A stretch of 7,375 bases of DNA from Bacteroidota bacterium (GCA_022560715.1 JADFSQ010000077.1:1-7375), one strand, 5' to 3'. Shown: positions 1-6,715, counted from the stretch's first letter. Program-made: numbers and translations. Notes: generated by a model from the sequence alone, not told the origin.

Positions 1-517
1 TCCAGTTTGCTGGTGTCGCTACTTTATGATACGCTGTTAATTGAAGTGAATCAATAACACGAAGTATTTCATCAAAATTTCTTCCTGTAGAAGCAGGATA
101 CGTTATCATTAATTTTACAATCTTGTCTGGATCGATAATAAATACTGATCTCACAGTTAATTGACTATCTGCATTTGGATGAATCATATCATAAAGTATT
201 GATACTTTCCTGTCTTCATCTGCAATGATTGGAAAATTCACTATTGTGTTTTGTGTTTCGTTAATGTCGTTAATCCATCCATTATGAGAATCTATACCAT
301 CGACACTTAAAGCTACTACTTTTACATTTCGCTTATCAAATTCAGATTTAATTTTTGCAACAGTTCCTAATTCTGTAGTACAAACTGGTGTGTAATCAGC
401 AGGGTGAGAAAATAATATTCCCCAACTATTTCCCAACCAATCATGAAAATTAATTTCCCCTTCAGTTGACATAGCAGTAAAGTTTGGGGCTTCGTCTCCT
501 AATCTAATTGTTGCCAT
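1..517 (-). CDS. 1-Cys peroxiredoxin (Prx6-type), C-terminus cut off by window edge
   Basis: Thiol peroxidase that reduces H2O2 and organic hydroperoxides in the cytoplasm. The translated N-terminus begins MATIRLGDEAPNF. The peroxidatic motif SHPADYTPVCTTE lies at about residues 37-49, with Cys46 as the peroxidatic cysteine and Thr43 in the usual TxxC position. Further family markers are VVALSVDG, the HNGWINDI stretch, FPIIAD, and RSVFIIDP near residue 140, followed by YPASTGRNFDEILRVIDSLQL. No second cysteine is present in the 172 visible residues, which fits the 1-Cys (Prx6) class better than 2-Cys AhpC. Prx6 proteins are usually about 210-220 residues, so some 40 residues (the dimer-forming tail) lie outside the window. 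The ATG at 517 is chosen because the conserved MATIRLGD-type N-terminus starts there. It is transcribed divergently from fumC. I found no good TAnnTTTG box for it, so its promoter is unresolved. Confidence 0.93.
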   Translation of the reverse strand, partial: MATIRLGDEAPNFTAMSTEGEINFHDWLGNSWGILFSHPADYTPVCTTELGTVAKIKSEFDKRNVKVVALSVDGIDSHNGWINDINETQNTIVNFPIIADEDRKVSILYDMIHPNADSQLTVRSVFIIDPDKIVKLMITYPASTGRNFDEILRVIDSLQLTAYHKVATPANW

Positions 518-732
518 AATTTTTTTTATTATTGAAATCCGTTTAAATCGTATAAAAATGCAGAAATTATCAATTGAAAATTTTATTCAAGCGTACAAAT
601 TAGTAAATTTTTAGTAAATAATTCAATATTAAGAAATTACATTTGTTAAAAAGATATAATAAATAAAATCGATACTCAATTAAAAATAATTATCAAAAAG
701 CTTAAATTTGTAATTATAAACAATTCCATAAA
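518..732. other. Divergent intergenic region, peroxiredoxin / fumC
   Basis: This 215-bp, very AT-rich spacer separates two divergently transcribed genes and must hold both promoters. The fumC -7 box is at 703-710. A 9-bp direct repeat TTAGTAAAT occurs at 600-608 and 611-619, exactly 11 bp apart (about one helical turn), which may be an operator or simply low-complexity sequence. No ORF of note and no RNA structure was seen. Confidence 0.6.
703..710 (+). promoter_or_regulatory. Putative -7 promoter box of fumC
   Basis: TAAATTTG matches the Bacteroidota -7 consensus TAnnTTTG perfectly and ends 22 nt before the fumC ATG, which would give a short leader. No TTG is found at the usual 17-23 nt spacing upstream, so only half of the expected promoter is visible. 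Confidence 0.5.
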
Positions 733-2130
733 ATGAGCTACAGAATAGAAAAAGATACAATGGGAGACGTTAAAGTCCCTGCCGATAAACTTTGGGGAGC
801 ACAAACAGAACGTTCTCGACATAATTTTAAAATTGGTGCAACTGCATCCATGCCTTTGGAAATTATTTATGGTTTTGCATATCTTAAAAAAGCTGCTGCT
901 TATACCAACTGCGAACTAAATGTCTTACCAATAGAAAAACGTAACCTTATATCACAAGTTTGTGACGAGATATTAGATGGTAAACATGATAATCAATTTC
1001 CATTGGTAATTTGGCAAACGGGTTCGGGTACACAAAGTAATATGAATGTGAATGAAGTGATAGCTAACAGAGCGCATCAAATTGCTGGAAAGACCATTGG
1101 CGAAGGCGAAAAAACGATTCAACCCAACGACGATGTAAATAAATCGCAATCGTCTAACGATACGTTTCCAACAGGAATGCATATTGCTGCTTATAAAAAA
1201 GTTGTAGAAATTACAATTCCTGGAGTTGTACAGTTACGAGATACCTTAAAACAAAAATCCGAAGCTTTTAAAGATGTTGTAAAAATTGGTCGTACGCATT
1301 TAATGGATGCCACGCCATTAACACTTGGACAGGAATTTTCGGGTTATGTATCACAATTAGATCATGGATTAACAGCTTTAGAAAACACATTACCGCATTT
1401 AAGCGAATTAGCACTTGGTGGAACAGCAGTTGGCACAGGACTTAATACACCAAAAGGATATTCCAAACGTGTTTCTGAATTTATTGCTGAGTTTACAGGC
1501 TTACCTTTTGTTTCAGCAAAGAATAAATTTGAAGCACTTGCTGCCCACGATGCTATTGTAGAAACACATGGTGCTTTAAAACAATTAGCAGTTTCATTAA
1601 ATAAAATAGCAAACGATATACGTATGATGGCTTCCGGACCAAGAAGTGGTATTGGAGAAATTAGTATTCCTGCCAACGAACCTGGAAGTTCTATTATGCC
1701 GGGAAAAGTAAATCCTACTCAATGTGAAGCTTTAACAATGGTTTGTGCGCAAGTAATAGGTAACGATGTTGCTATTGCGGTTGGAGGTATGCAAGGACAT
1801 TATGAGTTAAACGTTTTTAAGCCTATGATGGCTGCCAACATAATTCAATCGGCGCAACTCCTAGGCGATGCTTGTATGAGTTTTGATATTAATTGTGCTA
1901 AAGGTATTGAACCAAATCATGAAGTAATTAAACAATTATTAAACAACTCATTAATGCTCGTAACTGCTTTAAATACAAAAATTGGCTATTATAAAGCTGC
2001 CGAAATTGCAAATAAGGCGCATAAAAACGGGACCACTTTAAAAGAAGAAGCCATTAATTTAGGCTATGTTACTGCTGAAGATTACGATAATTGGGTAAAA
2101 CCTGAAAACATGGTTGGAAGTATAAAATAA
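733..2130 (+). CDS. fumC: Class II fumarate hydratase (fumarase C)
   Basis: Catalyses the reversible hydration of fumarate to L-malate in the TCA cycle. It is a cytoplasmic, iron-independent homotetramer. The protein has 465 residues, the normal length for FumC. The fumarase/aspartase superfamily regions are all present: [13 protein letters not shown] (97-109), [13 protein letters not shown] (138-150), [17 protein letters not shown] (186-202) and the signature [15 protein letters not shown] (318-332). His189 and Ser319 correspond to the catalytic His188 and Ser318 of E. coli FumC. The GSGTQSNMN and HLMDATP sequences are fumarase-like rather than aspartase-like, and the N-terminal [22 protein letters not shown] is also typical of FumC. 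Argininosuccinate lyase and adenylosuccinate lyase are excluded by these motifs. The ATG start has a perfect -7 box 22 nt upstream and no Shine-Dalgarno sequence. The next gene follows after 32 bp without a visible terminator, so read-through is possible. Confidence 0.97.
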   Translation: MSYRIEKDTMGDVKVPADKLWGAQTERSRHNFKIGATASMPLEIIYGFAYLKKAAAYTNCELNVLPIEKRNLISQVCDEILDGKHDNQFPLVIWQTGSGTQSNMNVNEVIANRAHQIAGKTIGEGEKTIQPNDDVNKSQSSNDTFPTGMHIAAYKKVVEITIPGVVQLRDTLKQKSEAFKDVVKIGRTHLMDATPLTLGQEFSGYVSQLDHGLTALENTLPHLSELALGGTAVGTGLNTPKGYSKRVSEFIAEFTGLPFVSAKNKFEALAAHDAIVETHGALKQLAVSLNKIANDIRMMASGPRSGIGEISIPANEPGSSIMPGKVNPTQCEALTMVCAQVIGNDVAIAVGGMQGHYELNVFKPMMAANIIQSAQLLGDACMSFDINCAKGIEPNHEVIKQLLNNSLMLVTALNTKIGYYKAAEIANKAHKNGTTLKEEAINLGYVTAEDYDNWVKPENMVGSIK

Positions 2131-2162
2131 TTTATTAATTTTATTGACTAAATCTATTTAAA

Positions 2163-3575
2163 ATGAAAAGAACTTTACTTACTTGTTTTTTAAGCTTGTC
2201 TATAGTAATAACTGCTTATTCTCAAACTACTTTTGGAACAGAGCAAACTATTAATGCCTCTACTGGTGCTAATCCTTATAGTATAGATTCTGGTGATTTA
2301 AATGGCAACACATTTATTGATATTGTAATAGGTACTGATGTTGGGAATACTGTAGAATGGTATAAAAATGATGGAAGTGGTAATTTCACAAAACAAACAA
2401 ATTTGTCTTCGGCGTTAGTTAATGTTGAGGGTATACATATTGCAAATCTGGATGGAATTAATGGTAATGATATTATTGCCACAGGTTTTGGAAATGACAA
2501 AATAGTTTGGTTTGCTAATAATGGAAGTGGCGGTTTTGGTTCTGAAACGCTTATTGGAACTCTCGACGGAGTAGGTCAAGTTCTCACTGCCGATATTAAT
2601 AATGATGGCAATTTAGATATTATAGCTGTAGGATATAATGCTAATAAAGTGGTTTGGTATGCTGGTGATGGAGCAGGGAATTTTGGAAGCGAACAAACAA
2701 TTGAAAGTGGAACTAGTCAACCAGGAGCAGTAAGTATTGCTGATTTTGATGGTGATACAGATTTGGATATTGTTATAGGTTACACAGGTGCAGGTACTAT
2801 TGAAGTGTACTATAACCAATTTATAGAAAGTGGCACAAGTACTGTATCATGGGTTAAAGACACAAATCAAGTTGATAGTGGAAATAACTTTTTATTTGTT
2901 GTTGCTTTTGCAGATATTGATGATAATGGCAGTTTAGATATTATTAAGTCTGATTTCGTTGGTACAGCTACTCCTACTGGTAATGAGATTGCCTGGTTTA
3001 AAAAGGAAGGTGATGGTACATACACAAAAACCATTATACCTACTTCAATAAACAAACCTGCAGTTGTTATGGTTAGAGATTTAAATAATGATGGTTATAC
3101 CGATATAATAGTATCTAATGGCACTACTGGTGATCCAGATGATATTATTTGGTTCGAAAGTACTGGAGCAGGAACTTACTTTTCCGAAGCTACAATTAGC
3201 CTTTTTAGTGATCAAAAGCAAACATATGGATTCACCGTTGCAGATTTTGATGGAGATGGCGATTTAGATATTGCCTCGGTAAATTATGGGGATCCTGAAT
3301 TGAGTTGGTTTGAAAACAAGTTAATTACATTAAGTCTTAATGACAACTCTCTTAATAAAATAAGTATTTATCCCAACCCAACTTCTGATAAGCTTTTTTT
3401 TAAAGGATCGTTTAATGATAATTTTAAAGTCTCTGTTTTCGATATTTTAGGAAAAAAAATAATAGAAAAGTCTTTGAATATTAATGAAGCATTAGATGTT
3501 TCACAACTTCATACAGGTATATATATTATACGATTTGATGATTATAATACCACTTTCAAATTCGTGAAAGAGTAA
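2163..3575 (+). CDS. Secreted FG-GAP/VCBS-repeat beta-propeller protein with T9SS type A sorting domain
   Basis: A secreted or surface protein of unknown specific function, 470 residues. Residues 1-20 form a Sec signal peptide (MKR, then a hydrophobic stretch), with likely cleavage at AYS|QTTF, leaving an N-terminal Gln. Seven FG-GAP/VCBS repeats follow, each with a Ca2+-binding D-x-[DN]-x-[DN]-G-type loop and an LDI/TDI strand: about residues 45 (DLNGNTFID), 95 (NLDGINGND, degenerate), 144, 194, 251, 306 and 361 (DFDGDGDLD). Most repeats add a strand of the form VxWYxxDGxGxF (residues 64-75, 114-125, 163-174, 276-287, 328-339). The roughly 50-residue period and seven copies predict one complete seven-bladed propeller. 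The last ~80 residues are a T9SS type A sorting domain: SIYPNPTSDKLFF (401-413), VSVFDILGKKI, then LHTGIYIIRF and a Lys-rich end. It would therefore cross the outer membrane through the Por system and have this tail removed. No enzyme domain is visible. A role in adhesion or binding is inference only. Confidence 0.93.
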   Translation: MKRTLLTCFLSLSIVITAYSQTTFGTEQTINASTGANPYSIDSGDLNGNTFIDIVIGTDVGNTVEWYKNDGSGNFTKQTNLSSALVNVEGIHIANLDGINGNDIIATGFGNDKIVWFANNGSGGFGSETLIGTLDGVGQVLTADINNDGNLDIIAVGYNANKVVWYAGDGAGNFGSEQTIESGTSQPGAVSIADFDGDTDLDIVIGYTGAGTIEVYYNQFIESGTSTVSWVKDTNQVDSGNNFLFVVAFADIDDNGSLDIIKSDFVGTATPTGNEIAWFKKEGDGTYTKTIIPTSINKPAVVMVRDLNNDGYTDIIVSNGTTGDPDDIIWFESTGAGTYFSEATISLFSDQKQTYGFTVADFDGDGDLDIASVNYGDPELSWFENKLITLSLNDNSLNKISIYPNPTSDKLFFKGSFNDNFKVSVFDILGKKIIEKSLNINEALDVSQLHTGIYIIRFDDYNTTFKFVKE

Positions 3576-3597
3576 AACATATTTAACTTAATTGCAT

Positions 3598-3630
3598 AAA
3601 AAAAGCAGATGTAAAAACATCTGCTTTTTT
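3598..3630 (+). terminator. Rho-independent terminator after the propeller gene (possibly bidirectional)
   Basis: A perfect 9-bp stem, AGCAGATGT (3604-3612) and ACATCTGCT (3617-3625), closes a 4-nt AAAA loop. It is preceded by an A-run (3598-3603) and followed by a T-run (3626-3630), so it can work on the plus strand for the gene ending at 3575. The A-run on the other flank would serve as U-tract for minus-strand transcripts arriving from the regulator gene, although that gene ends about 100 bp away. Confidence 0.9.
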
Positions 3631-3708
3631 GGTTGTTAGTTAGCTAATAATCGTTAGGGAAAAATTGTTATGATGTGCCAAATGTATTACAACTAACTAT
3701 TTTATATC

Positions 3709-3722
3709 TTAACATATGTTAA
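3709..3722. repeat. Perfect 14-bp palindrome
   Basis: TTAACATATGTTAA is a perfect inverted repeat without spacer, 11 bp beyond the stop codon of the minus-strand regulator. It lacks a T-run and is too short and AT-rich to be a convincing terminator. It could be a binding site for a dimeric regulator, or chance in AT-rich DNA. Confidence 0.4.
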
Positions 3723-3733
3723 AATACAAGAAA

Positions 3734-4303
3734 TTAATTCAGGTTTTTCCGTATTCTACTCAATTGTATAGGGGTAATACTTAAATAAGAAGCGATTTGA
3801 TATTGTGGTATTAAATCGTCTATATTTGGAATTTGCGTTCTTAATTTTAAATATCGCTGTGTTGCATTTAAAGTCAAAAGCTCAAGATTGCGCTTTTCAT
3901 AACCAATAAAAACCTGTTCTAAAATTTTAGAATACACTAAACAAACACTTAAATCGGTTTTGCATAAATTCATCATTTCAGCATAATTAAATTCATAAAC
4001 TTTACAATCGGTAAGAGTTTCATAAGTTAACTTCGAAGGTTTTTTATTTATTAAAGCCGTAAATGATGCCACGAAACTAATAGGAGAGAAAATATTTTTA
4101 TTGTATTCTTTACCATTTTCAGAATTAAAATACGCTCTCATTAAACCAGATACTAAAAGATAATACTTTGTAGGCGTGTCACCAGTTTTAGTGATAGTAG
4201 TATTTGCTTTTATTCGTTTAAATGTAGAAAGTTTATCTAGTTTATTAAAAGTCTCTTCAGATAAATCAACAAACGAATTTAAAAAAGTATAATTAGGATT
4301 CAT
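3734..4303 (-). CDS. Crp/Fnr-family transcriptional regulator (cyclic-nucleotide-binding-like domain plus short HTH)
   Basis: A probable DNA-binding regulator of 189 residues beginning MNPNYTFLNSFVDLSEE. Residues about 18-115 form a cNMP-binding-type beta-barrel: FKRIKANTTITKTGDTPTKYYLLVSGLMRAYF is the usual strand pattern with a GxTPxxYYxxxSGxxR core. The phosphate-binding cassette with its conserved Arg is not evident, so cAMP binding is doubtful. A long dimerisation helix follows. The C-terminus, NATQRYLKLRTQIPNIDDLIPQYQIASYLSITPIQLSRIRKNLN, is the HTH. IASYLSITPIQLSRIRK is the recognition unit typical of Bacteroidota members, which often end just after it, so I do not regard the gene as truncated. 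An upstream in-frame TTG at 4330 would add nine residues, but that TTG lies inside a -7-like box, so the ATG at 4303 is preferred. Its position divergent from hutI suggests, but does not prove, local control. The ligand is unknown. Confidence 0.88.
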   Translation of the reverse strand: MNPNYTFLNSFVDLSEETFNKLDKLSTFKRIKANTTITKTGDTPTKYYLLVSGLMRAYFNSENGKEYNKNIFSPISFVASFTALINKKPSKLTYETLTDCKVYEFNYAEMMNLCKTDLSVCLVYSKILEQVFIGYEKRNLELLTLNATQRYLKLRTQIPNIDDLIPQYQIASYLSITPIQLSRIRKNLN

Positions 4304-4428
4304 TACATCATATTTAGTCTTCTGAGGCAAAAATCTTTTACAAGATAAGTTAATTAAAGAAATTTAGAATGCTATAATTTTTTTATTTTTGACGTAACGA
4401 ATTAATTTCAATAGTTTATTTTGCACTC
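4304..4428. promoter_or_regulatory. Divergent promoter region, Crp/Fnr regulator / hutI
   Basis: This 125-bp AT-rich spacer carries both promoters. On the minus strand, GATTTTTG (4335-4328) matches TAnnTTTG at five of six fixed positions and lies 24 nt before the regulator ATG, with no matching TTG upstream. On the plus strand, TTG (4389-4391) and TTATTTTG (4416-4423, five of six) are spaced 24 nt apart and end 5 nt before the hutI ATG. That would make the hutI mRNA leaderless or nearly so. No clear dyad operator was found. Confidence 0.4.
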
Positions 4429-5664
4429 ATGTCTGTTTTAATTACCAACATTAAAGAATTATTACAAGTAAGAGATACTCCTGTTTCTAAAGTTTCCGGA
4501 ATACAAATGAAAGAGCTTCCTACTATTAAAAACGCTTACATTTTAATTGATGATGATATCATTATCGCCTTTGGAAAGATGAATGATAGTACTGGCATTT
4601 CAGCAGATAAAACTATCGATGCAAGTGGAAAACTAGTGCTTCCTACTTGGTGCGATTCTCATACTCATATTGTTTATGCAGGAAATCGTGAACAAGAATT
4701 TGTTGATCGCATAAACGGATTGAGTTATAAGGAAATTGCAAATCGTGGTGGAGGCATTTTAAATTCGGCTAAAATGCTTCAAAACACAAGCGAAGACGAT
4801 CTTTACAAGCAATCTGTAAAACGTGTTAAAGAGGTTATGCAGCTCGGTACAGGAGCCATCGAAATTAAATCTGGCTATGGTTTAACTGTTGAAGCAGAAC
4901 TCAAAATGCTTCGAGTTATTAAGCGTATTAAACAAGATTTTCCAATAAAAGTAAAAGCGACACTTCTCGCGGCTCATGCCATTCCTGATACTTTCAAAAA
5001 TAACAAAGATGGTTTTATAGATTTAGTGATTAATGAAATGCTTCCGAAAGTTGCAAAAGAAGAACTCGCCGAATATATAGACGTATTTTGTGAAAAAGGC
5101 TACTTTTCGATAGATGATACTGATAAAATTATTTCAGCAGGAAAAAAACAGGGTTTCATTCCAAAAATTCATGTCAACCAATTTAATGCATTTGGTGGTG
5201 TTGCACTCGGCGTAAAACACGATGCACTTTCTGTAGATCATCTTGAAGAACTTAAAATTGAAGATATAGAAGCTTTAAAAAACAGTATTACAATGCCTGT
5301 TGCGCTTCCCTCCTGTTCTTATTTTTTGAGTATTCCTTATACACCTGCAAGACAACTTATAGATGCAGGATTGCCTTTAGCTTTGGCAACAGATTATAAT
5401 CCCGGTTCTACACCAAGTGGCAATATGAATTTTGTGATAAGCACAGCTTGTATAAAAATGAAAATGACTCCTGCTGAAGCCATAAATGCAGCAACAATTA
5501 ATGGTGCTTATGCCATGGGAATTAGTGATATGTACGGAAGTATTACTAAAGGAAAAAAGGCAAATCTTATTATTACAAAAGAAGTACCAAGTTATAATTA
5601 TTTACCTTATGCTTTTGGCAATAACCATATTGACACTGTAATTATAAACGGAATATCTATATAA
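4429..5664 (+). CDS. hutI: Imidazolonepropionase
   Basis: Hydrolyses 4-imidazolone-5-propionate to N-formimidoyl-L-glutamate, the third step of histidine degradation, in the cytoplasm. It has 411 residues, normal for HutI of the amidohydrolase superfamily. The metal ligands are visible: His78 and His80 in DSHTH, His248 in KIHVNQFN and Asp322 in ALATDYNPGS. They fall at nearly the same positions as in the structurally known B. subtilis enzyme. Other family markers are VYAGNREQEF (82-91), RGGGI (106-110), EIKSGYGLT (145-153), AAHAIP (181-186), DVFCEKGYFS, VDHLE (269-273), LPSCSYFL and PSGNMNF. Cytosine deaminases and dihydroorotases lack this combination. The ATG start gives the usual flavobacterial N-terminus (MSVLITNIKELLQVRD). 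No hutU, hutH or hutG lies beside it. The flanking genes are a divergent Crp/Fnr regulator and a convergent membrane protein gene, so it appears monocistronic here. Confidence 0.96.
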   Translation: MSVLITNIKELLQVRDTPVSKVSGIQMKELPTIKNAYILIDDDIIIAFGKMNDSTGISADKTIDASGKLVLPTWCDSHTHIVYAGNREQEFVDRINGLSYKEIANRGGGILNSAKMLQNTSEDDLYKQSVKRVKEVMQLGTGAIEIKSGYGLTVEAELKMLRVIKRIKQDFPIKVKATLLAAHAIPDTFKNNKDGFIDLVINEMLPKVAKEELAEYIDVFCEKGYFSIDDTDKIISAGKKQGFIPKIHVNQFNAFGGVALGVKHDALSVDHLEELKIEDIEALKNSITMPVALPSCSYFLSIPYTPARQLIDAGLPLALATDYNPGSTPSGNMNFVISTACIKMKMTPAEAINAATINGAYAMGISDMYGSITKGKKANLIITKEVPSYNYLPYAFGNNHIDTVIINGISI

Positions 5665-5691
5665 AAAAGCCCCAAGATAAATCTTGAGGCT
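5663..5691 (-). terminator. Rho-independent terminator of the coiled-coil protein gene
   Basis: The inverted repeat GCCCCAAGAT (5669-5678) and ATCTTGAGGC (5681-5690) has one unmatched pair when read on the plus strand (C/A). On the minus strand this becomes a G-U wobble, and the stem is followed by a six-U run (from 5668-5663). It therefore works best for the minus-strand gene ending at 5712. The U-tract overlaps the last base pairs of the hutI stop codon. Plus-strand function for hutI is possible but weaker because no T-run follows. Confidence 0.78.
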
Positions 5692-5711
5692 AAATATAAA
5701 TATGGTACAAT

Positions 5712-6602
5712 TTATTGTAAAGTAAACTCGGAAGTAGAAACCAAATTATTTTCGTCAAAAATATTGATTACATAACGTCCTTTAGCAAATTTTCCATCAC
5801 CTCTTGCGTCAATAAACTCACAAATATCTAAATTTTTAGACTCATAATTAAATTTGCTTATTAAGCTGTAATTCAACACTTTTTCTTCAAACTGAATTTC
5901 TTGGTTCAACCCTAACACATTATTGTTTGGGTCTAATACTTGTACAAAAAACTCTTTATCACCAGATAATACTAAAACATTTTTAGTAACTGTAAAGCAT
6001 ACTCTTATTTTATCTGCTCTACGAGCTCTTTCAGTAGGTATCAGTTTACCCGAACTACGCACAATAACACCAAACCCTTTTAAACCTGCAGTCGATAATA
6101 CAGCTGCATTTTCAACAATATCAGCTAATTCTGTGTTTTGAGCCAATAGAGAATCGTTAAAAACTGTGCTTTCACTTAATTGTAATTGCGTACTATCTAA
6201 AACTATTGCCAATAAAGCATTCTCAACTTTTAAAGAATCATTTTCAGCTAAAAGGACATCCATTTCTTCCTTCAATGCAAAAAATCTATTTTTATATCTA
6301 AACAAACTTTTAACATTATTATCAGATACTTTTAAAGAATCCATCAAACCCTGAATACGATCTCTTGCTTCTACTAATTTTGCGTTTGCAGCTTCATTAT
6401 CACCTATGGCAATATCATATTGTTCTGTCATAACATTTAATTCTTTTATGAATTTATCTTTTTCTACTACAAGCTCATTTTTTCTAGCTGCACTATCTGT
6501 ATAAAGTGTATAAGTGTAAAATGCTGTGGCTACTAATAATAAGGCTAAAATACCTAAAATCACTTTTAAACTTCTATTGTTACTTTCAGACTTGTTTTCC
6601 AT
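5712..6602 (-). CDS. Membrane-anchored coiled-coil protein with C-terminal beta domain, unnamed flavobacterial family
   Basis: Function unknown, 296 residues. Residues 1-11 are a short polar, positively charged head (MENKSESNNRS). Residues 12-34 form one strongly hydrophobic transmembrane helix (LKVILGILALLLVATAFYTY). There is no convincing signal-peptidase site, so it is probably an N-in anchor with the rest in the periplasm. Residues about 36-170 are helical and rich in Glu, Lys, Asp, Leu and Asn with heptad-like spacing, predicting a long coiled coil broken around 92-102. Residues about 174-296 look like a compact beta domain: GVIVRSSGKLIPTERARRADKIRVCFTV, then FFVQVLDPNNNVLG, and a final YVINIFDENNLVSTSEFTL, reminiscent of an Ig-like or carbohydrate-module fold. 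From memory, similar proteins occur widely in Flavobacteriaceae and are sometimes labelled as chromosome-partitioning or SMC-like because of the coiled coil. I see no ATPase motif to support that. It has its own promoter and terminator. The ATG start directly precedes the anchor. Confidence 0.85.
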   Translation of the reverse strand: MENKSESNNRSLKVILGILALLLVATAFYTYTLYTDSAARKNELVVEKDKFIKELNVMTEQYDIAIGDNEAANAKLVEARDRIQGLMDSLKVSDNNVKSLFRYKNRFFALKEEMDVLLAENDSLKVENALLAIVLDSTQLQLSESTVFNDSLLAQNTELADIVENAAVLSTAGLKGFGVIVRSSGKLIPTERARRADKIRVCFTVTKNVLVLSGDKEFFVQVLDPNNNVLGLNQEIQFEEKVLNYSLISKFNYESKNLDICEFIDARGDGKFAKGRYVINIFDENNLVSTSEFTLQ

Positions 6603-6622
6603 AATTGTAAATCGGGTTTTTG

Positions 6623-6658
6623 TTAAACGTTATTCTTTAATTAAACGTTATTCTTTAA
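6623..6658. repeat. Two tandem 18-bp repeats in the leader of the coiled-coil protein gene
   Basis: TTAAACGTTATTCTTTAA is present twice, back to back and without mismatch (6623-6640 and 6641-6658), followed by TTAAA (6659-6663), the start of a third unit. Each copy contains the palindromic core AACGTT. The repeats lie between the predicted promoter (6689-6715, minus strand) and the start codon at 6602, so they should be transcribed in the 5' leader. This may be a regulator or RNA-level element, or a recent slippage duplication. Confidence 0.9.
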
Positions 6659-6688
6659 TTAAAATTATTAATTGTTTATAATTAAGTT

Positions 6689-6715
6689 CAAAGTTAATTA
6701 ATTGTAATTTAACAA
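6689..6715 (-). promoter_or_regulatory. Putative promoter of the coiled-coil protein gene
   Basis: Read on the minus strand, TAACTTTG (6696-6689) is a perfect match to the -7 consensus TAnnTTTG. A TTG at 6715-6713 lies 16 nt upstream, close to the usual -33 spacing. This is the most complete Bacteroidota-type promoter in the window. It implies a leader of roughly 80 nt that contains the 18-bp repeats. Confidence 0.6.

Noticed and set aside
973..1676. Two antisense open frames inside fumC (973-1182 and 1362-1676, minus strand)
   Set aside because: They lie wholly within a highly conserved enzyme gene, show no recognisable domain, and have no promoter or conserved start context.
2163..2225. 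Lipoprotein reading of the propeller protein (Cys8 in the signal peptide)
   Set aside because: Cys8 lies in the hydrophobic core without a lipobox. The AYS|Q site and the C-terminal T9SS domain point to a secreted, not lipidated, protein.
2276..3055. Three antisense open frames inside the propeller gene
   Set aside because: Their composition mirrors the repetitive Asp/Gly-rich sense frame, and the sense frame is clearly the gene.
3631..3700. Inverted repeat between GTTAGTTAG near 3636 and CTAACTA near 3692
   Set aside because: Only about seven bases pair across a ~50-base gap in low-complexity sequence, which is not distinguishable from chance.
3734..3860. Truncated HTH in the Crp/Fnr regulator as a sign of a broken gene
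   Set aside because: Bacteroidota members of this family commonly end shortly after the SRIRK recognition helix, and the stop codon is followed by ordinary intergenic sequence.
4304..4330. TTG start for the Crp/Fnr regulator adding nine residues
   Set aside because: The TTG is part of a -7-like box (GATTTTTG), and MNPNYTFLNSF is the natural family N-terminus.
5923..6354. Two short plus-strand open frames inside the coiled-coil protein gene
   Set aside because: They are shadows of the minus-strand gene, whose start, anchor helix and terminator are coherent.
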